64,000 nt of DNA from Eledone cirrhosa (taxonomy: Eukaryota; Mollusca; Cephalopoda; Octopoda; Eledonidae). The position numbers and the translations under genes were made by a program. The stretch lies in assembly GCA_964016885.1 (NCBI GenBank), contig OZ024743.1:167097602-167161601 (forward strand), given 5' to 3'. Positions within the stretch are counted from its first letter, which is position 1, and each line of letters opens with the position of its first letter. Under the pieces are notes generated by a model that was not told where the DNA came from, ran no database searches, and worked only from the letters and a program-made list of their open reading frames with translations. Positions 1-11,116 of this stretch are shown one piece after another.

Positions 1-1000
1 GCGTGTTCGTATAGTACTGAACGTTTTTTTTTGTCCTTTTGATTCCCCCCAGTGTTGGTCTATTCTTTCTCCTATGCTTCGAGCTGTCTCACCTATGTAT
101 GTTGTTGTCATGTTTCTGCAAGTACCCTCTGTACATCTTATGCTATAGACTACATTTCTAGTCTTACAGTTTATCTGGGGGTTCACTTTACATATCTCAC
201 ATTTCTTATTAGTACAGTGGGTTTTCTTAAAGGGGTATATTTTGCTGATCAGGGTTTTATGGTAATTCCTGGCTTTTCTACCACTTTAATCTTTAAGTGG
301 GTCTTTCTTAGGGCCTTTCTACATTGGTTAGCTAATTTCCCCCCAGGGGTAGCATCTAGGAACATGACACTCTGGTATCTCTGGTTGTCATACCATGAAG
401 TGGCTTTCCCTATCTTATGTTTAGTCTTATCGAAGCTATTCCATAATTTGTTCTTGTATAATGGGCAAATTCCTTTTGTGTCCATTTCTTTGAGGGTCTT
501 ATACTACTCTGTGGCTCCTTTGTATACTCTGATTCTGTCTCTTTGGTTGTAGCCAGAGAACTGCATGCGGTTGATGAAGTGTTGGATGTGTCTTTCCATT
601 TCTGTTGGGTCGCACATGCAGGACATGTTCTTCATCGCTCATATCAAGTCTGCAATCAGAATATTAAACTTAGCACTACTGGACATTGGTGAGTTTTTGA
701 GTATCAGGTATTTGGAGGCCATGGGTTTGGCATAGTGTGAGTGGAGAATTTGGGCCCTCTCGTCTATAGTGTTAATCCAGAGTTCCCTGTCTAATACAGG
801 TAGTCTATTGTTAGGGTGTTTGAAATGGTAGTCAACAGTTACAGTTATACTCTGGTGTATGGAGTTAGCTATATCCTAAATCATGTTCGTTAGTACTGTC
901 TTGTGGGAGTGTTCTTATTACTATATTAATATCGTCTACGTAACGAGAGTGCATGATGAGGTCTATCTATAATAGTACCACAGATGTGCAATGAAAGAAC
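1..1000 (-). mobile_element. Penelope-like element relic (RT plus GIY-YIG endonuclease)
   Basis: Read on the minus strand, this is the end of a reverse transcriptase followed by a GIY-YIG endonuclease. The RT active site reads RYVDD (YVDD at 931-942). A piece open at 249-485 contains a motif of type FLDATPGGKLANQC and then KVVEKPG. Further downstream, about 20-150, comes a Cys-rich linker (CEICK), then VVYSIRC, TYIGET and an Arg/His pair, the layout of a GIY-YIG nuclease. RT followed by GIY-YIG is the architecture of Penelope-like elements. The copy is dead: there are many frame changes and stops, and the right end is not defined. The plus-strand frame over 52-552 is a shadow of it. The exact Penelope clade is not resolved. 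Confidence 0.7.
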
Positions 1001-1436
1001 TTTGTTAGACTATATATATATATTTATATACTAGTTTTTAACCGTTGGTCAGTCAATGATAAACATTGATTTCCAAATAAATTAAATATAGAGATATAAA
1101 TGATGCAGAAGCGAAAACCAACCAAACAGTGAGTGTGTTCTGTTATTATTTCTGGCAATATTATTACAACAATATAACCCTTCCCAAGTATAACAATATT
1201 TGTTTCGACACACGATTTCATATCAAAAACCTCGCAAAGCAAATTCATTGCCATCATGGCATTAGCTTGTGCCAAGCTGAAAGGTTATTGAAAGACACTG
1301 TTTTCTGTTATATAAACACTACGAACAAATTCGCTTCTTAAAACACTGTGTTTCCTTCAAAATATACACGACAAACATCTTAAAACAAGTAAATAATTTA
1401 TTATTAAACAAAACACTAGCAGAACGCCTAAAACAC
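1001..1436. other. AT-rich stretch, no gene seen
   Basis: Contains a short (TA)n run near 1012-1030. I see no coding similarity or recognisable repeat. Confidence 0.5.
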
Positions 1437-3430
1437 ATGTTAACAGTCAATATGAAAAGAATAAGATATAAGAAAATTAACGAACTTTACAAACAGAAAT
1501 GCGTTAATATTAAGGAAATTCAAAATCTCACCACACCAAACGAGATAAATAAACTCATGATCATCATTCGACATGAAACAAAATATGCTCAAAACGAATG
1601 CAATAAACATTTCAATAAGAAATTAAGATGGATGAAGGAGAAAAAACAAGAAGAAAAGAGAAAAGAAAGCTTATAAAAATACCCTGATAAAATCGATAAT
1701 ATCTGTATGACAGATGTCGCATTACCTACAGACTTTTACCAAAGACCAGACACTAAATATTTATGGTAACACTTTAACCAGTGAACAGGAACAACAGATT
1801 CAAATATCATAAGTCTAAATAATATAATATATGCAGCAGCCACTGTTGTAAAAGAAAGTGGAAACCCTCTTAGAGCTATAGAAGCCAGAAAAACAAAATC
1901 CACACAAACACGGATTCAAAGATACCAAAAAAGATAGAAAATAAAAGAAAAGACCTCTCAATCTTAAATGGAATCAGAAAAAAACAACAAAATTAAGAAC
2001 AGGGAAAAAATAAAAACTCTAAAAAATATAACGTAACAGAAAGGGAAATAAATCCCAAACACAAAGCAAAGCCTAAAACAACAAATACTGGCAAAGGCAC
2101 AAAGAATCCAGAGATATGAAAAACGCTAAAGGATTTTTCAACAAAATCAGCTGTTTCATTCCAACCCAAAACGACTCTACCAGGAACTTGATAGAAACAA
2201 GATAGAAGTTATTGTAGCCCCAAAATTAAAAAAGTGGAAAGTTCTGGAGAAGAATATGGGCAGAAAGGGAAAATAAATTACCATACACAAAGATAGCAAG
2301 AACTGCAAACACTATGGGAGGATATTACAGCAGATGATGTGTCTATCACACTGAGAGGGGTACCAGGACATGACAAGATCACCAACTTCTGGTTAAAATA
2401 TTTAGCAGAGACACATGATATGGTGGCAAAGAATTTTAATGAAATTTTGATAGAACCAGAAAAAACCTGACTGGCTCACTAAAGGGGAAACAGCCCTGAC
2501 CCTCTAAAATAATGACACAGCAAAACCTCAAAACTACAGACCCATAACAAGCTTGCCTACTACATACAAAACCTTAACTTCAATAATGAAAATAATCAAA
2601 CACTTGGAAAAAACAACTTGCTCCCAAAAGAACAGAAAAGATGCCACAGAGGCTCATATGGATGCAAAAACCAGTTATTAATAAATAAAGCCATAACTGA
2701 AAACTACAACACAAAAAAAAAACCTCAGCAGGGCTTGGATTAATTACCAAAAAGCGTTTGATAGTGTACCCCATACATGGATACTCAACACACTAGCCAT
2801 GCATAAAATATCAGCAAAAATAACAACATTTATTAGACATGCCATGAGTAAATGACAAACAATTCTACTGATACAAACAGATAAAACAATAAAAACAGAG
2901 CCTATCCCAATCAAGAGAGGAATATTCCAAGGAGACTCTCTATCACCACTGCTTTTCACATTAACACCACTATCTGCAATAGTCTCTGGATGCCCAGCTC
3001 TAGCCAAAAAAGAATATATCCACAGGCATGAGTGTTGGGACCTTCATACACTGGAAATTATGCCAGCATTATGAAATACCAACAGAAAAAAGATGGTACA
3101 CACACACCAGAAAAAGTGTCAGAGAATGACAAAGCAACCATTCTTTTAGATATGGAGATCAAAGCTAACTGACCAGATATTATAGTCAAAGACCTCAAAG
3201 AAAAGAATGCCTTCTAATAGATGTATCAATCCCCATAGATGACAATATATCTTCCAAGGAAATAGAGAAGCTCTCCAAATATAAAGATCTAGAGATAGAA
3301 ATAATTCAAATGTAGAAAATGAAAACCGAAACAATACCTATAATGATAAAAAAAAAAGTCAAATACATAGCCAGAACCCCAGGACTTACAAATATATACA
3401 GCATACAAAGGATAGCACTACTAGGCACTG
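1437..3430 (+). pseudogene. R4/Dong-like non-LTR reverse transcriptase relic, copy 1
   Basis: This is a heavily decayed LINE ORF in scattered plus-strand frames. The N-terminal part (1437-1676) is Lys/Glu-rich. RT landmarks follow: a YRPIT-like stretch near 2535, an EQKxCHRGSYGCKNQLLINKA-like block at 2625-2690, box A with AWINYQKAFDSVPHTWI at 2732-2782, and box B with GIFQGDSLSPLLF near 2920-2960. The order and wording match the RT of the R4/Dong/Rex6 group as I remember it; this is a family judgement, not a search. Many stops and indels mean no function. The 3' end is lost in low-complexity sequence before a SINE at 3534. Confidence 0.65.
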
Positions 3431-3533
3431 CACACATATGAAAAGTACTATCAATACAATAGAAACAACATCAGCAAAAACTACACTGTTCATACCCAAG
3501 GTGCACAGAGCTGTGCTTGGTAAACCAGTAATG

Positions 3534-3757
3534 GTGTGCAATAAAAATAATTATTTCTACTTTAGGCAGAAGGCCAGCAATTACCCAGTGCATTACTGGT
3601 ACTTTATTTTATCGACCCCGTAAGGATGAAAGGCAAAGTCAACCTCGGCGGGATTTGAACTCAGATCGTAAAGGGACGTAACTATGCTGGAAAGCATGGC
3701 GTCCGACCCTCTACCGATACTGCCAATCCACCGCCCTCCTGTGTGCAATAAAAATAA
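3534..3757 (-). mobile_element. SINE1 (tRNA-derived), with 17-bp target duplication
   Basis: The body is 3551-3740. Read on the minus strand it starts with a tRNA-like head: A-box-like TATCGGTAGAGGG, then B box GAGTTCAAATCC. A GGGTCGATAAAATAAAG core and a GCCT..AAAGTAGAAA end follow. It is flanked by a perfect 17-bp direct repeat starting GTGTGCAATAAAA (3534-3550 and 3741-3757), the mark of LINE-type retroposition. Other copies are at 15632, 21523, 22613 and 50937. It corresponds to the tRNA-derived SINEs known from octopus. Confidence 0.9.
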
Positions 3758-3871
3758 TAATGGAAATAATGATAATAATTATAAAGAAATTGTGAAAATG
3801 AAGGGTTTACTGAGGAAAAGGAAACTACAGCACAGGACAAGGGTGAAGAGATTTCTAGAAACCCACAGAAA

Positions 3872-3914
3872 CTTGGTAGATTGTCTGTTTGGGTCAAACA
3901 GACAATCTACCAAG
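3872..3914. repeat. Perfect inverted repeat, 20-bp arms, 3-nt loop
   Basis: Arms 3872-3891 and 3895-3914 are exact reverse complements around GGT. It lies in an otherwise anonymous open stretch between SINE1 and the second R4-like relic. Confidence 0.9.
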
Positions 3915-3957
3915 AAAAATGTAGATGGTATGGGAGACAATGAAATTAATGAAAACA

Positions 3958-6490
3958 TGACGGATGAATAGAAGGCAATGTATGACAGGATAAAGGCAGG
4001 CTACAGGAGGACAATAGGAATCTTATTTGCAACCTAAAGAAGTTTGACTAATGCAAGCTGAACCAAGAAACATATAAGATGAATGAAGTTCTGAAATACA
4101 TCAAAACAGTTGACCTGATAAAGTCAGCAAGCATTGTTGTAGCAGAGAAAATGGGTGCAGATGTCAAAGCACAGAAAAAAAAGGGAGACCAAAAGAAATG
4201 CCATGGTGGAAAAGGAGAATACAGGCCAGTATGAATACCCTGTTGAAGGATATTTCTGTCCTAGTCTGAAAAGAGAAGGGGAAGCTTAGAAATAAATTAA
4301 AAAAATACAGAGCACTGGAAAGAAAGTATGGCATTGAAAGAAAGGGCCAAAAAGTAGTAATGGAGGAACTCAAGCAATGTCTTATAGCAAAAAGAACAAA
4401 GATAGCTGGATACCAACAAAGAATCTATACTAATAAAGCTGACGGCCGTATGTACAAACTTTTCGCCAAATGGCTGAACCAAACAGCACCAAATTTGCAT
4501 CATAGATGTAACTTTTTCCAAGTAAGAAAGTGATAGTATTGTTGTCTACTAAATTTTGTTAAACGATGAAAGATATTATTTAAATATTCACTTTTTTTAA
4601 ATTTTCAAATGTCAACACTTCCGGTTATACGACATTCCTCTCTCTTTTTTAGTCTGTCTTTTTAGATAGTTACATAGCTATAACGTCGCGCCCTTTTAAT
4701 ATGTCTTTGTATGTCTGGCTGACTGCATTATGAAAATACATTGACTTCGCTATCTGTGTGTGTGTATATATATATATAACAAAGGAATTGTGGTAAGGAA
4801 CCAGATGGACCATAACGCACCAGAGTACTCAATACTTAGGGTAGTAGAGTGAGAAATAGGAAAAAGTATGACCCCGACGGCAGAGCTCAAGCCATTTCGA
4901 CGTCTATCCTGGACTAGATAGAGTTCAAGGCTACTGGATCAAAAGATTTAGTCAATTCCATGAACGAGTAACTGAACAACTCAACATTTTGCTTAATTCT
5001 GGTCAATGACTAGCTTTTGATAAATAAAACAATACTTAAGGATAGCAAGAGGAGGAAAACCAACTTGACTATGGCATGGATCGATTACCACAAAGCCTAT
5101 GACATGATTCCACACTCTTGGATTATGGAATGCATTAACTTGTTTGGTATTGCATCAAATGTTGAGCAATACTTAAGGAAAAGTATGAAAGAGTGAAAGA
5201 CTGAACTGACAGCATAAGAAAAAATTTAGGAACAATAGAAATCAAGGGAGGTATAATCCAAAGGGACAGCCTGTGCACGATACCACAGCATGATACCAAT
5301 GATTTTGAGAAAAGCTAAGGCTGGGTATAAATTCAAAGGTCGCCAGCAAAAAGTCAACCACTTGTTATTCATAGACGACCCCAAGCTTTATGGTAAGAAA
5401 GAATCCCAGCTTGGTTCCCTCATTGATATGATGTATACATTTAGTGCTGACATCAGAATGGAGTTCAGATTAAAAAAGTGTGGTGTATTTATCTTGAACG
5501 GAGGCAAAATTAAAAGCATTGAGGGATTGATGCTGTCATCAGGAAAGGTTATGAAGCAAATAGAAGACGAAAATTATAAGTACTTAGGGATATTGGAAGT
5601 TGATAAGATAATGCAGGAGGAAATGGAAGAAAAATTTAGGGTGGAATGGATGCTCAGACTGAGACTTATTCTCAAGTCGAAACTGATTGGACGGAATATG
5701 ATAGAAGCTATCAATATATAGGCAGTATCACTCCTTAGATATGGGGTGGGGGGTGGTCATGTGGACAGTGGAAGAGCTAAACAGTTTAGACCGAAAGATA
5801 TTGACTAGATATGGGGTATTTCACTCAAAGAGCAATACTGATAGATTATATGTACCAAGAAAAAAAGAGGAAGAAGACTGAATGGGTGCGAAGACAGCGT
5901 TAGAACAGAAGAAAATAACATGGTGTGGTACATAAAAAATTCCACAGAACTGCTGTTGCTGGAAGTAAGCAGAGAGATGTGCAAAATAGAAGATTGCAAA
6001 GAAAAAAACACAGTACAAACATTTGTAGATGGATAAAACAGTAGATGTACAGAAAAAAGAATGTATGGACAATTGCATAGAGATGTTGAAGACAAGACAG
6101 ACAGACAGAAAAAGGTGGTTATGGATGGCTAAAAGTGATCTAAAACTGGAAACAAGCTTTAACCCGTGCTGCTCAATAACAAGCACTAAGAACTAATTAC
6201 ATCAAGAATAGAGTAGACCACACAGCAGAATGTGATAAGTGTAGAATTTGTGGCATGAATGGAGAAACTATGGCATATTACCAGTCAATGCACACTACTA
6301 GCTCAGAACGAATATAAGAGACATCACAACAACATACCAAGGGTGGTCCACTGAGCACTTTCTGACAAATATGCACTTGACAGAGCAGAAAAGTGGTACA
6401 ATATAACCCTGAGGGTGTTATTGAAAATGATGATGCAAAGATCCTGAGGGACTTTGTGATACAGTGTGACCATGAGATTTTATGAATTTA
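3958..6490 (+). pseudogene. R4/Dong-like non-LTR reverse transcriptase relic, copy 2
   Basis: This second copy of the R4-like group is from a different subfamily than the one at 1437. The basic N-terminal region (about 4080-4470) is followed by low-complexity, apparently inserted DNA (about 4480-4785, with a TA run). RT follows: VQGYWIKRF near 4920, an internal loss of the YRPIT region near 5005, and box A MAWIDYHKAYDMIPHSWI at 5070-5125. The best-preserved stretch (5290-5721, 143 codons) holds LLFIDDPKLYG with both catalytic Asp and EFRLKKCGVF, then NYKYLGILE. The C-terminal region runs to about 6490, with a CxxC...H..C-like knuckle near 6237-6300. Stops and shifts show it is inactive. Confidence 0.7.
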
Positions 6491-6590
6491 TAAAGATAAG
6501 TGTCATTTTATTTCTTGTTATATACAAATTATGTTCAAATTGTATGTGTAACAACAGTTTGTACGGAAAGGGTCCGTAAAGATGGCTGTA

Positions 6591-6928
6591 TCATCATCAT
6601 CATCATTTTACGTCCGCTTTTCCCTGCTTGCAAGGGTGGGACGGGAACTGATTCTGGCTTGATTTCTACAGCTGGATGCCCTTCCTAACACCAACCTCAT
6701 TTACAGTGAGTGCTGGGTGCTTTTTTGCCGTGGCACCTCCACGACCACTTTGCAGTGGAATGATATGGACCCCAGCCCCTATCATCTCATTTCTACAGCT
6801 GAGTAAACTGGAGCAATGTGAAATAAAGTGTCTTGCTCAAGGAAACAACACATCACCGGGTCTGAGAATTGAACTCACAACCTTTCGATTGCAAGGCCAA
6901 TGCTCTAACCACTAAGCCATGTGCCTCT
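6591..6928 (-). mobile_element. SINE2, full-length, LINE-C-type 3' tail
   Basis: On the minus strand it starts GAGGCACATGGCTTAGTGGTTAGAGC (A box) and has a B box GAGTTCAATTC, so the head is tRNA-derived. A middle part ending in GCAAAGTGG follows, then the shared motif GGTTGGTGTTAGGAAGGGC, and a tail that matches the end of LINE-C (CCCACCCTTGCAAGCAGGGA, then CGTAAAATGATGATG). It is nearly the same as the copy at 57347-57686. The + strand frames over it are accidental. Confidence 0.85.
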
Positions 6929-7628
6929 GTATATTTGTGAGTATGTGACTGGCAATGGTTCTCACTTACCACCCACCCCACCTCCACCACATTCGGTATA
7001 CATGGCCGACACTGTATGCTAACCACTCCCTTGTGAATATATCATAGAACAGACAAGGGGCGGACGGAGGCTCCGTAGGCCGTAATGTAGGCAGCCCGTC
7101 TAGGAGAGCTACAACTCCGAATAAATTGGTGCGGGGTAGAGAAGTCCCCTAAGTCCAGTAAGACGACTTCCCTAGTGCTGGTGGCACAAATAAAAACACC
7201 CAATCCATGCTGTAAAATGGAGGTGTAGATAGGGCCCCTGAGTCCAGTAAGACGACCTCTCTAGTGCTGGTGGCACGAATAAAAGCGCCGCCCAGTCCAT
7301 GCTGTAAAGTGGTGCTGGTGTTAGGAAGGGCATCCAACCAGTATAAGAGAAAGCCAAAATTATGAGCACAACAAATAAGAATTGCAACAACTGTGTAAAC
7401 AGCGATAACACTGACCATGTTAGGGCTGTGCACAGTAGTGGGGTGGCTAGTGCGGCCATGTGCGAGAACTACCCCCCCCCCCCAAATGTCATCAAGCAAT
7501 CGCACAAAAACAACTGCGTAAACAACAATAACACTAACCATGTTAGGGCTGCGTACGGTAGTGGGGTGGCTGGTGAGGCCATGTAGGAGAAGCCCACGAC
7601 CATCATCAAGCAATCGCACAACAGGAAA
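6929..7628 (+). mobile_element. 5' region of LINE-C1 with two sets of tandem repeats
   Basis: This stretch leads into the LINE-C1 endonuclease frame. It has two ~90-bp tandem units (around 7151-7225 and 7241-7310, each with GTCCAGTAAGACGAC and CCATGCTGTAAA). It then has the GGTGTTAGGAAGGGCATCC motif, and two ~120-bp units (about 7388-7505 and 7511-7622, each with CACTRACCATGTTAGGGCTG and ending near a Met-rich start). A homologous piece precedes LINE-C2 at 45502-45690. Repeated units upstream of the ORF are typical of LINE promoters/5'UTRs; that role is inferred. The left boundary with flanking DNA (about 6930-7030) is not resolved. Confidence 0.6.
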
Positions 7629-8190
7629 ATGAACGAGATGTCGCATCTCAGAGTTGCCACACTTAATGTTGGCACTCTAACAGGTAGATCTGGTGAAATA
7701 GCGGAGATGCTGGAGAGAAGGTATGTGGATGTGTGCTGCGTGCAAGAGGTGCAATGGAGAGGTGCCTCTGCAAGACTAATCGCAGGCAAACATCTTATTT
7801 ATAAGCTTTTCTGGGTAGATAATGATGATGGGTTAGGTGGGGTAGGCATTTTCCTGGCTGTGAGATGGATCAATAAAACAATAGAGGTAGTTAGAGTTAG
7901 TAATAGAATAATTAAGCTTAGGTTAGTTGTAGGCAAGAGACTACTGACAATCATCTCTGCCTATGCTCCCCAGGCAGGCCTAGGTAAAGAAGAGAAAGAC
8001 TGCTTTTACAAGAAACTTTCACAGGCAGCCTCAATGACAGAGGACAGAGACATCGTTATGCTAGCAGGGGACTACAATGGGCATGTTGGACAGCTCCAGG
8101 ATGGATACACTGGGGTACATGGTGGGCACAGTTACGGCTAAAGAAATGAAGAAGGAGTGAGGCTTCTTGAATTTTGAGATGCAAACGACA
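7629..8190 (+). pseudogene. LINE-C1 apurinic-type endonuclease domain (N-terminal part)
   Basis: The frame 7629-8141 encodes the N-terminal half of an RTE-type LINE polyprotein. It has LNVGTLTGR (metal-binding Asn), CVQEVQW (catalytic Glu), YAPQ, and GDYNGHVG near 8067 (Asp/Asn of the active site), as in exonuclease-endonuclease-phosphatase folds. A stop then interrupts the frame (TAA in HSYG*RNEEG). At about 8187 the ORF is cut by a nested LINE-A tail, and it resumes at 8751 with the SQID...HRLVVSD segment. LINE-C thus once encoded an endonuclease plus RT. Confidence 0.75.
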
Positions 8191-8750
8191 GCTGTATAAA
8201 AAAGTGCAGGGCGATCAAAATAGACGGTAGCCATGGAGTAGGCAGACCCAGAAAAACCTGGGACGACTTGATAAATTCCGACCTCACACACTTACACCTC
8301 TCCAAGACAATGTCACTGGACCGAGATCTTTGGCACTACGCAGTAATACAGAAGACCCACCTTGCCTAAGTGCAAAGCGAAACCTACAGTCAGTAGGCAC
8401 CTCTTACCAAAATACACCCCATCCCACTACCCCCACTCCATCCACACCACCCCTTTCGATGTAAAGTTATGTTGGTACCACAACATCCAGTCTTAAATAA
8501 ATGAGGTCGTGTAGGTGTCACGACAAAAAACACACAGTCCACGCTGTAATGTGGCCGTGTAGGTAACACAGTAAAAACCTCCCAGTCCACACTGTAAACG
8601 TGGTTGGTGTTAGGAAGGGCATCCAGCCGTAGAAAACCCACCAGACAGTCCTATACGAGCAAGACAACCAATCTTGCCTCAAGTGGGAAAATTCCCATCT
8701 AAACCCATGCTAGCGTGGAAGATGGACGTTAAACGATGATGATGATGATG
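8187..8750 (+). mobile_element. 5'-truncated LINE-A copy nested in LINE-C1
   Basis: It starts at CGACAGCTGTATAAAAAAGTG, a point near the C-terminus of the LINE-A ORF, and runs through its stop, the whole 3'UTR and (GAT)n. Compare 37250-37826, to which it is clearly alignable throughout. The LINE-C reading frame stops before it (EFxDAND) and continues after it at 8751. So this is a later insertion with a short target overlap of a few bases (GCAAA/AAATGC) that I cannot size exactly. Confidence 0.85.
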
Positions 8751-9801
8751 AAATGCACTAACAATTTGCAACATTAACTTCCAGAAGCCTACCAACCACC
8801 TAATAACCTACAAATCAGGCAAGCACATAAGCCAGATTGACTTCCTGCTAGTTAGACAGCGAGACAGACGGATGGTGTCAAATGCTAAGCCTTACCCTGG
8901 GGAAGAATGTACCCCACAGCATAGGTTAGTCGTTAGTGACATCTCAGTAAGCAAGAGAAAGAATGAGATATACAGGAAAGTGTGGAAAAGAAAGGTCTGG
9001 AAGCTAAAAGACCTTTCATTAAAATATAAATTTAGGAAAGCTCTTCAAGATGCGTACAATGAAAAAGAAGACGGTTTATAGTTGTATTACATAGATAATA
9101 ACTGGAATTTCTTACGTGACAATTTACAGAGGCTACTGAAGAAACTTGTGGTTGGAGCAGAGCTTCCACCAGACAGAGAGTGACCAGGTGGTGGAACAGC
9201 ACGGTAGATAGGGCCATTAGAGACAAAAGACTGGCATAGAAAGCTTGGAAAAATGGTCGGAGTAGAGACGGATGCACAGCCACTAAGAGAGAAGCTAGAC
9301 GTCGGGTGTACTTAGCACGCAGGGAGGCTAAGAGTAGGAAGTTTGCCAATGTTCTGCGACGGGAAGATCAGAGACGTGTAGTGTTCCGCATTGCAAGGCA
9401 GTGTGTCAGTGCAAATCAGGATTTTGTTGGAGTTAAGTGGGTCTGGAATGATGCCAGTGTACTTAGTGTCACGAATGATCAAAAGAAGGAGGCCTGGAAA
9501 TGTCATTATGAGAGACTGATGAATGTGGAGAACGAATGGGACAGAGGAATTACCCCCAGTAGACTCGACAGAGAGACCAGCTATTGAGATTGACGAATAT
9601 AGGGTACAAGAGGCAATTAAGGAAATGAAGAATGGTAAGGCTGCTGGCCGTCGGGGATAGTTGCTGAAGGCTTCAGGAGAAGTAGGCACTAAACTAGTTG
9701 CACACATCATTAATCAAGCTATATATGGTGGTGTCATACACAAAGACTGGAGCAGCAGTATTCTCATAAATTGTTACAAAGGTAAAGGGGATGCTCTAGA
9801 G
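8751..9801 (+). pseudogene. LINE-C1 end of endonuclease and start of RT
   Basis: This continues the LINE-C1 polyprotein: ISQIDFLLVRQ, HRLVVSDISV (SDH-type endonuclease motif, 8872-9081), then the basic linker with AxREAKSRKFANVLRRED (9306-9587) and the AGPSGIxAEML-type RT start near 9640. A stop after DGL at 9079 and several frame changes (about 9130, 9220, 9590, 9655) kill it. The reading is broken off at 9793-9801, the target duplication of the hAT element, in the middle of the GKGDALE motif. Confidence 0.75.
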
Positions 9802-11108
9802 CAAAGGTTCTCAACCCATTTTTGGCCCTTTTGCTCCTCAAAATCACGAAACGCCCCTACCCTATTTTTCCATTTTTCAATATACTACTGATTTTGAAAT
9901 CAGTAGATTACTGGGACAAATCAAGTTATGTTAGAATCTTTAAAAAATAGTCGTACGAATTAAATACAAAAAAGTTTCAGTCCAAACTATTTCAAATTAT
10001 ATATATTTAAAAAAAAAAAAAAGATTTGATCTCAGTTGAAAAAGTTTTTTTTTTTTAAATTCTATATTTCACTGTTAGCTGTTGTAATATTTTGAGTGGA
10101 TAGACAATTCTACAATTCAAACTATGAAGTCAAAATATAAAAGATGCAAAATATGAAGAATTTCTTACCTTTCTCTGAAATCACAAACTCAGGGGGAAAA
10201 TAGTACCTTGCAAAATAAAATACCTCGTAGCAAAATAAAATACTTAGAAGCAACGAAAGAATTGAGAAGCTTGGTGACAGTGAGAAAGAAATATCTATAT
10301 TCCTTATATATATACATAGATAGATGCACACACACATAAACGCGCGCGCACACACACACACACACACTCAAACTTGTGTGTGTCTGCCTTGGTTTTGGTA
10401 CAGAAAGAATTTTGCCTCCAGTTTTTATTGCCACTGCTCTTTTCAACAACGCCATATATATATATATATAAAACCACAGACCCTCCATCTCAACTCTACT
10501 TTTGAAAAGCAGAAGAACTGCGAAACCGGTAAAGGAACCAAATAAATATATATATTTAAAAAAAAAATAAGACTCCAGTTGCATTTTCGATTTCATCTTT
10601 TTTTCTTTATACTTTCACTCGTGTAGGACACCTCGGTTATTTTTCATTTTGTAAAAAAAACCTCACTTTCTAATATATATATATATATATATGTAGGAGG
10701 TGAGTTTTATTGTAGCACAATAAAGCAATGCAAATATCGGATAAGTAGCACTCTACAGTTTGTAGGACTGGAGTATAAATAATATAAGATCAAAAGATGG
10801 TTAAAAGAGTTCCAAGTATTTTATTATGCACATTTCAAAAACAAATATCATCATGGGATGATATCTGCGTTCTCATCAGATAAAATAGGGAGACGTGATA
10901 TGAAGCCTAAAAAACACTTATGAATAGTGAAGTTTTAAATCAACATATGTTGATTTAAAACTTCATATATTATATATATATATATATATATATAAATGAA
11001 AAGAGAAAGAGGGAGAGACAGAGAGAGAGTGTGTATGTGTTTGTTACATGACTATCTATTTATCTATCTCCAACAGAGGGCTCATATGCCCCCCGTTGAG
11101 AACCTTTG
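9802..11108. mobile_element. Non-autonomous hAT-type element (MITE), 8-bp TSD
   Basis: The ends are CAAAGGTTCTCAACC at the left and its near-exact complement at the right (TIR about 14 bp). The flanks are a perfect 8-bp duplication CTCTAGAG (9794-9801 and 11109-11116). LINE-C2 at 46720 shows the empty site. An 8-bp TSD and a CARNGGTTCTCAAC-like end are hAT hallmarks. The interior holds no transposase: AT-rich DNA, (CA)n/(TA)n runs (10325-10370, 10450-10470, 10670-10692, 10970-10994), an anonymous unit near 10800-10925 and a 38-bp palindrome. The open frames over it are from simple repeats. Confidence 0.88.
10928..10965. repeat. Perfect 38-bp palindrome
   Basis: Reading from 10928 outward-in, the 19 bases are exactly complementary to the 19 bases ending at 10965, with no spacer (centre AT/AT at 10946/10947). 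It is immediately followed by (TA)n. It lies inside the hAT element. Confidence 0.9.
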
Positions 11109-11116
11109 CTCTAGAG

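Noticed and set aside
52..552. Plus-strand 166-codon frame, hydrophobic
   Set aside because: It is the complement of a Penelope-like coding region and has no features of its own.
4430..4790. Helitron-like insert in the R4-like relic
   Set aside because: Only a vague likeness of the left end to Helitron starts; no CTRR end with hairpin could be confirmed.
6880..6928. tRNA gene
   Set aside because: The A and B boxes belong to the SINE2 head; the cloverleaf 3' half is replaced by SINE body. The same holds for the other SINE heads.
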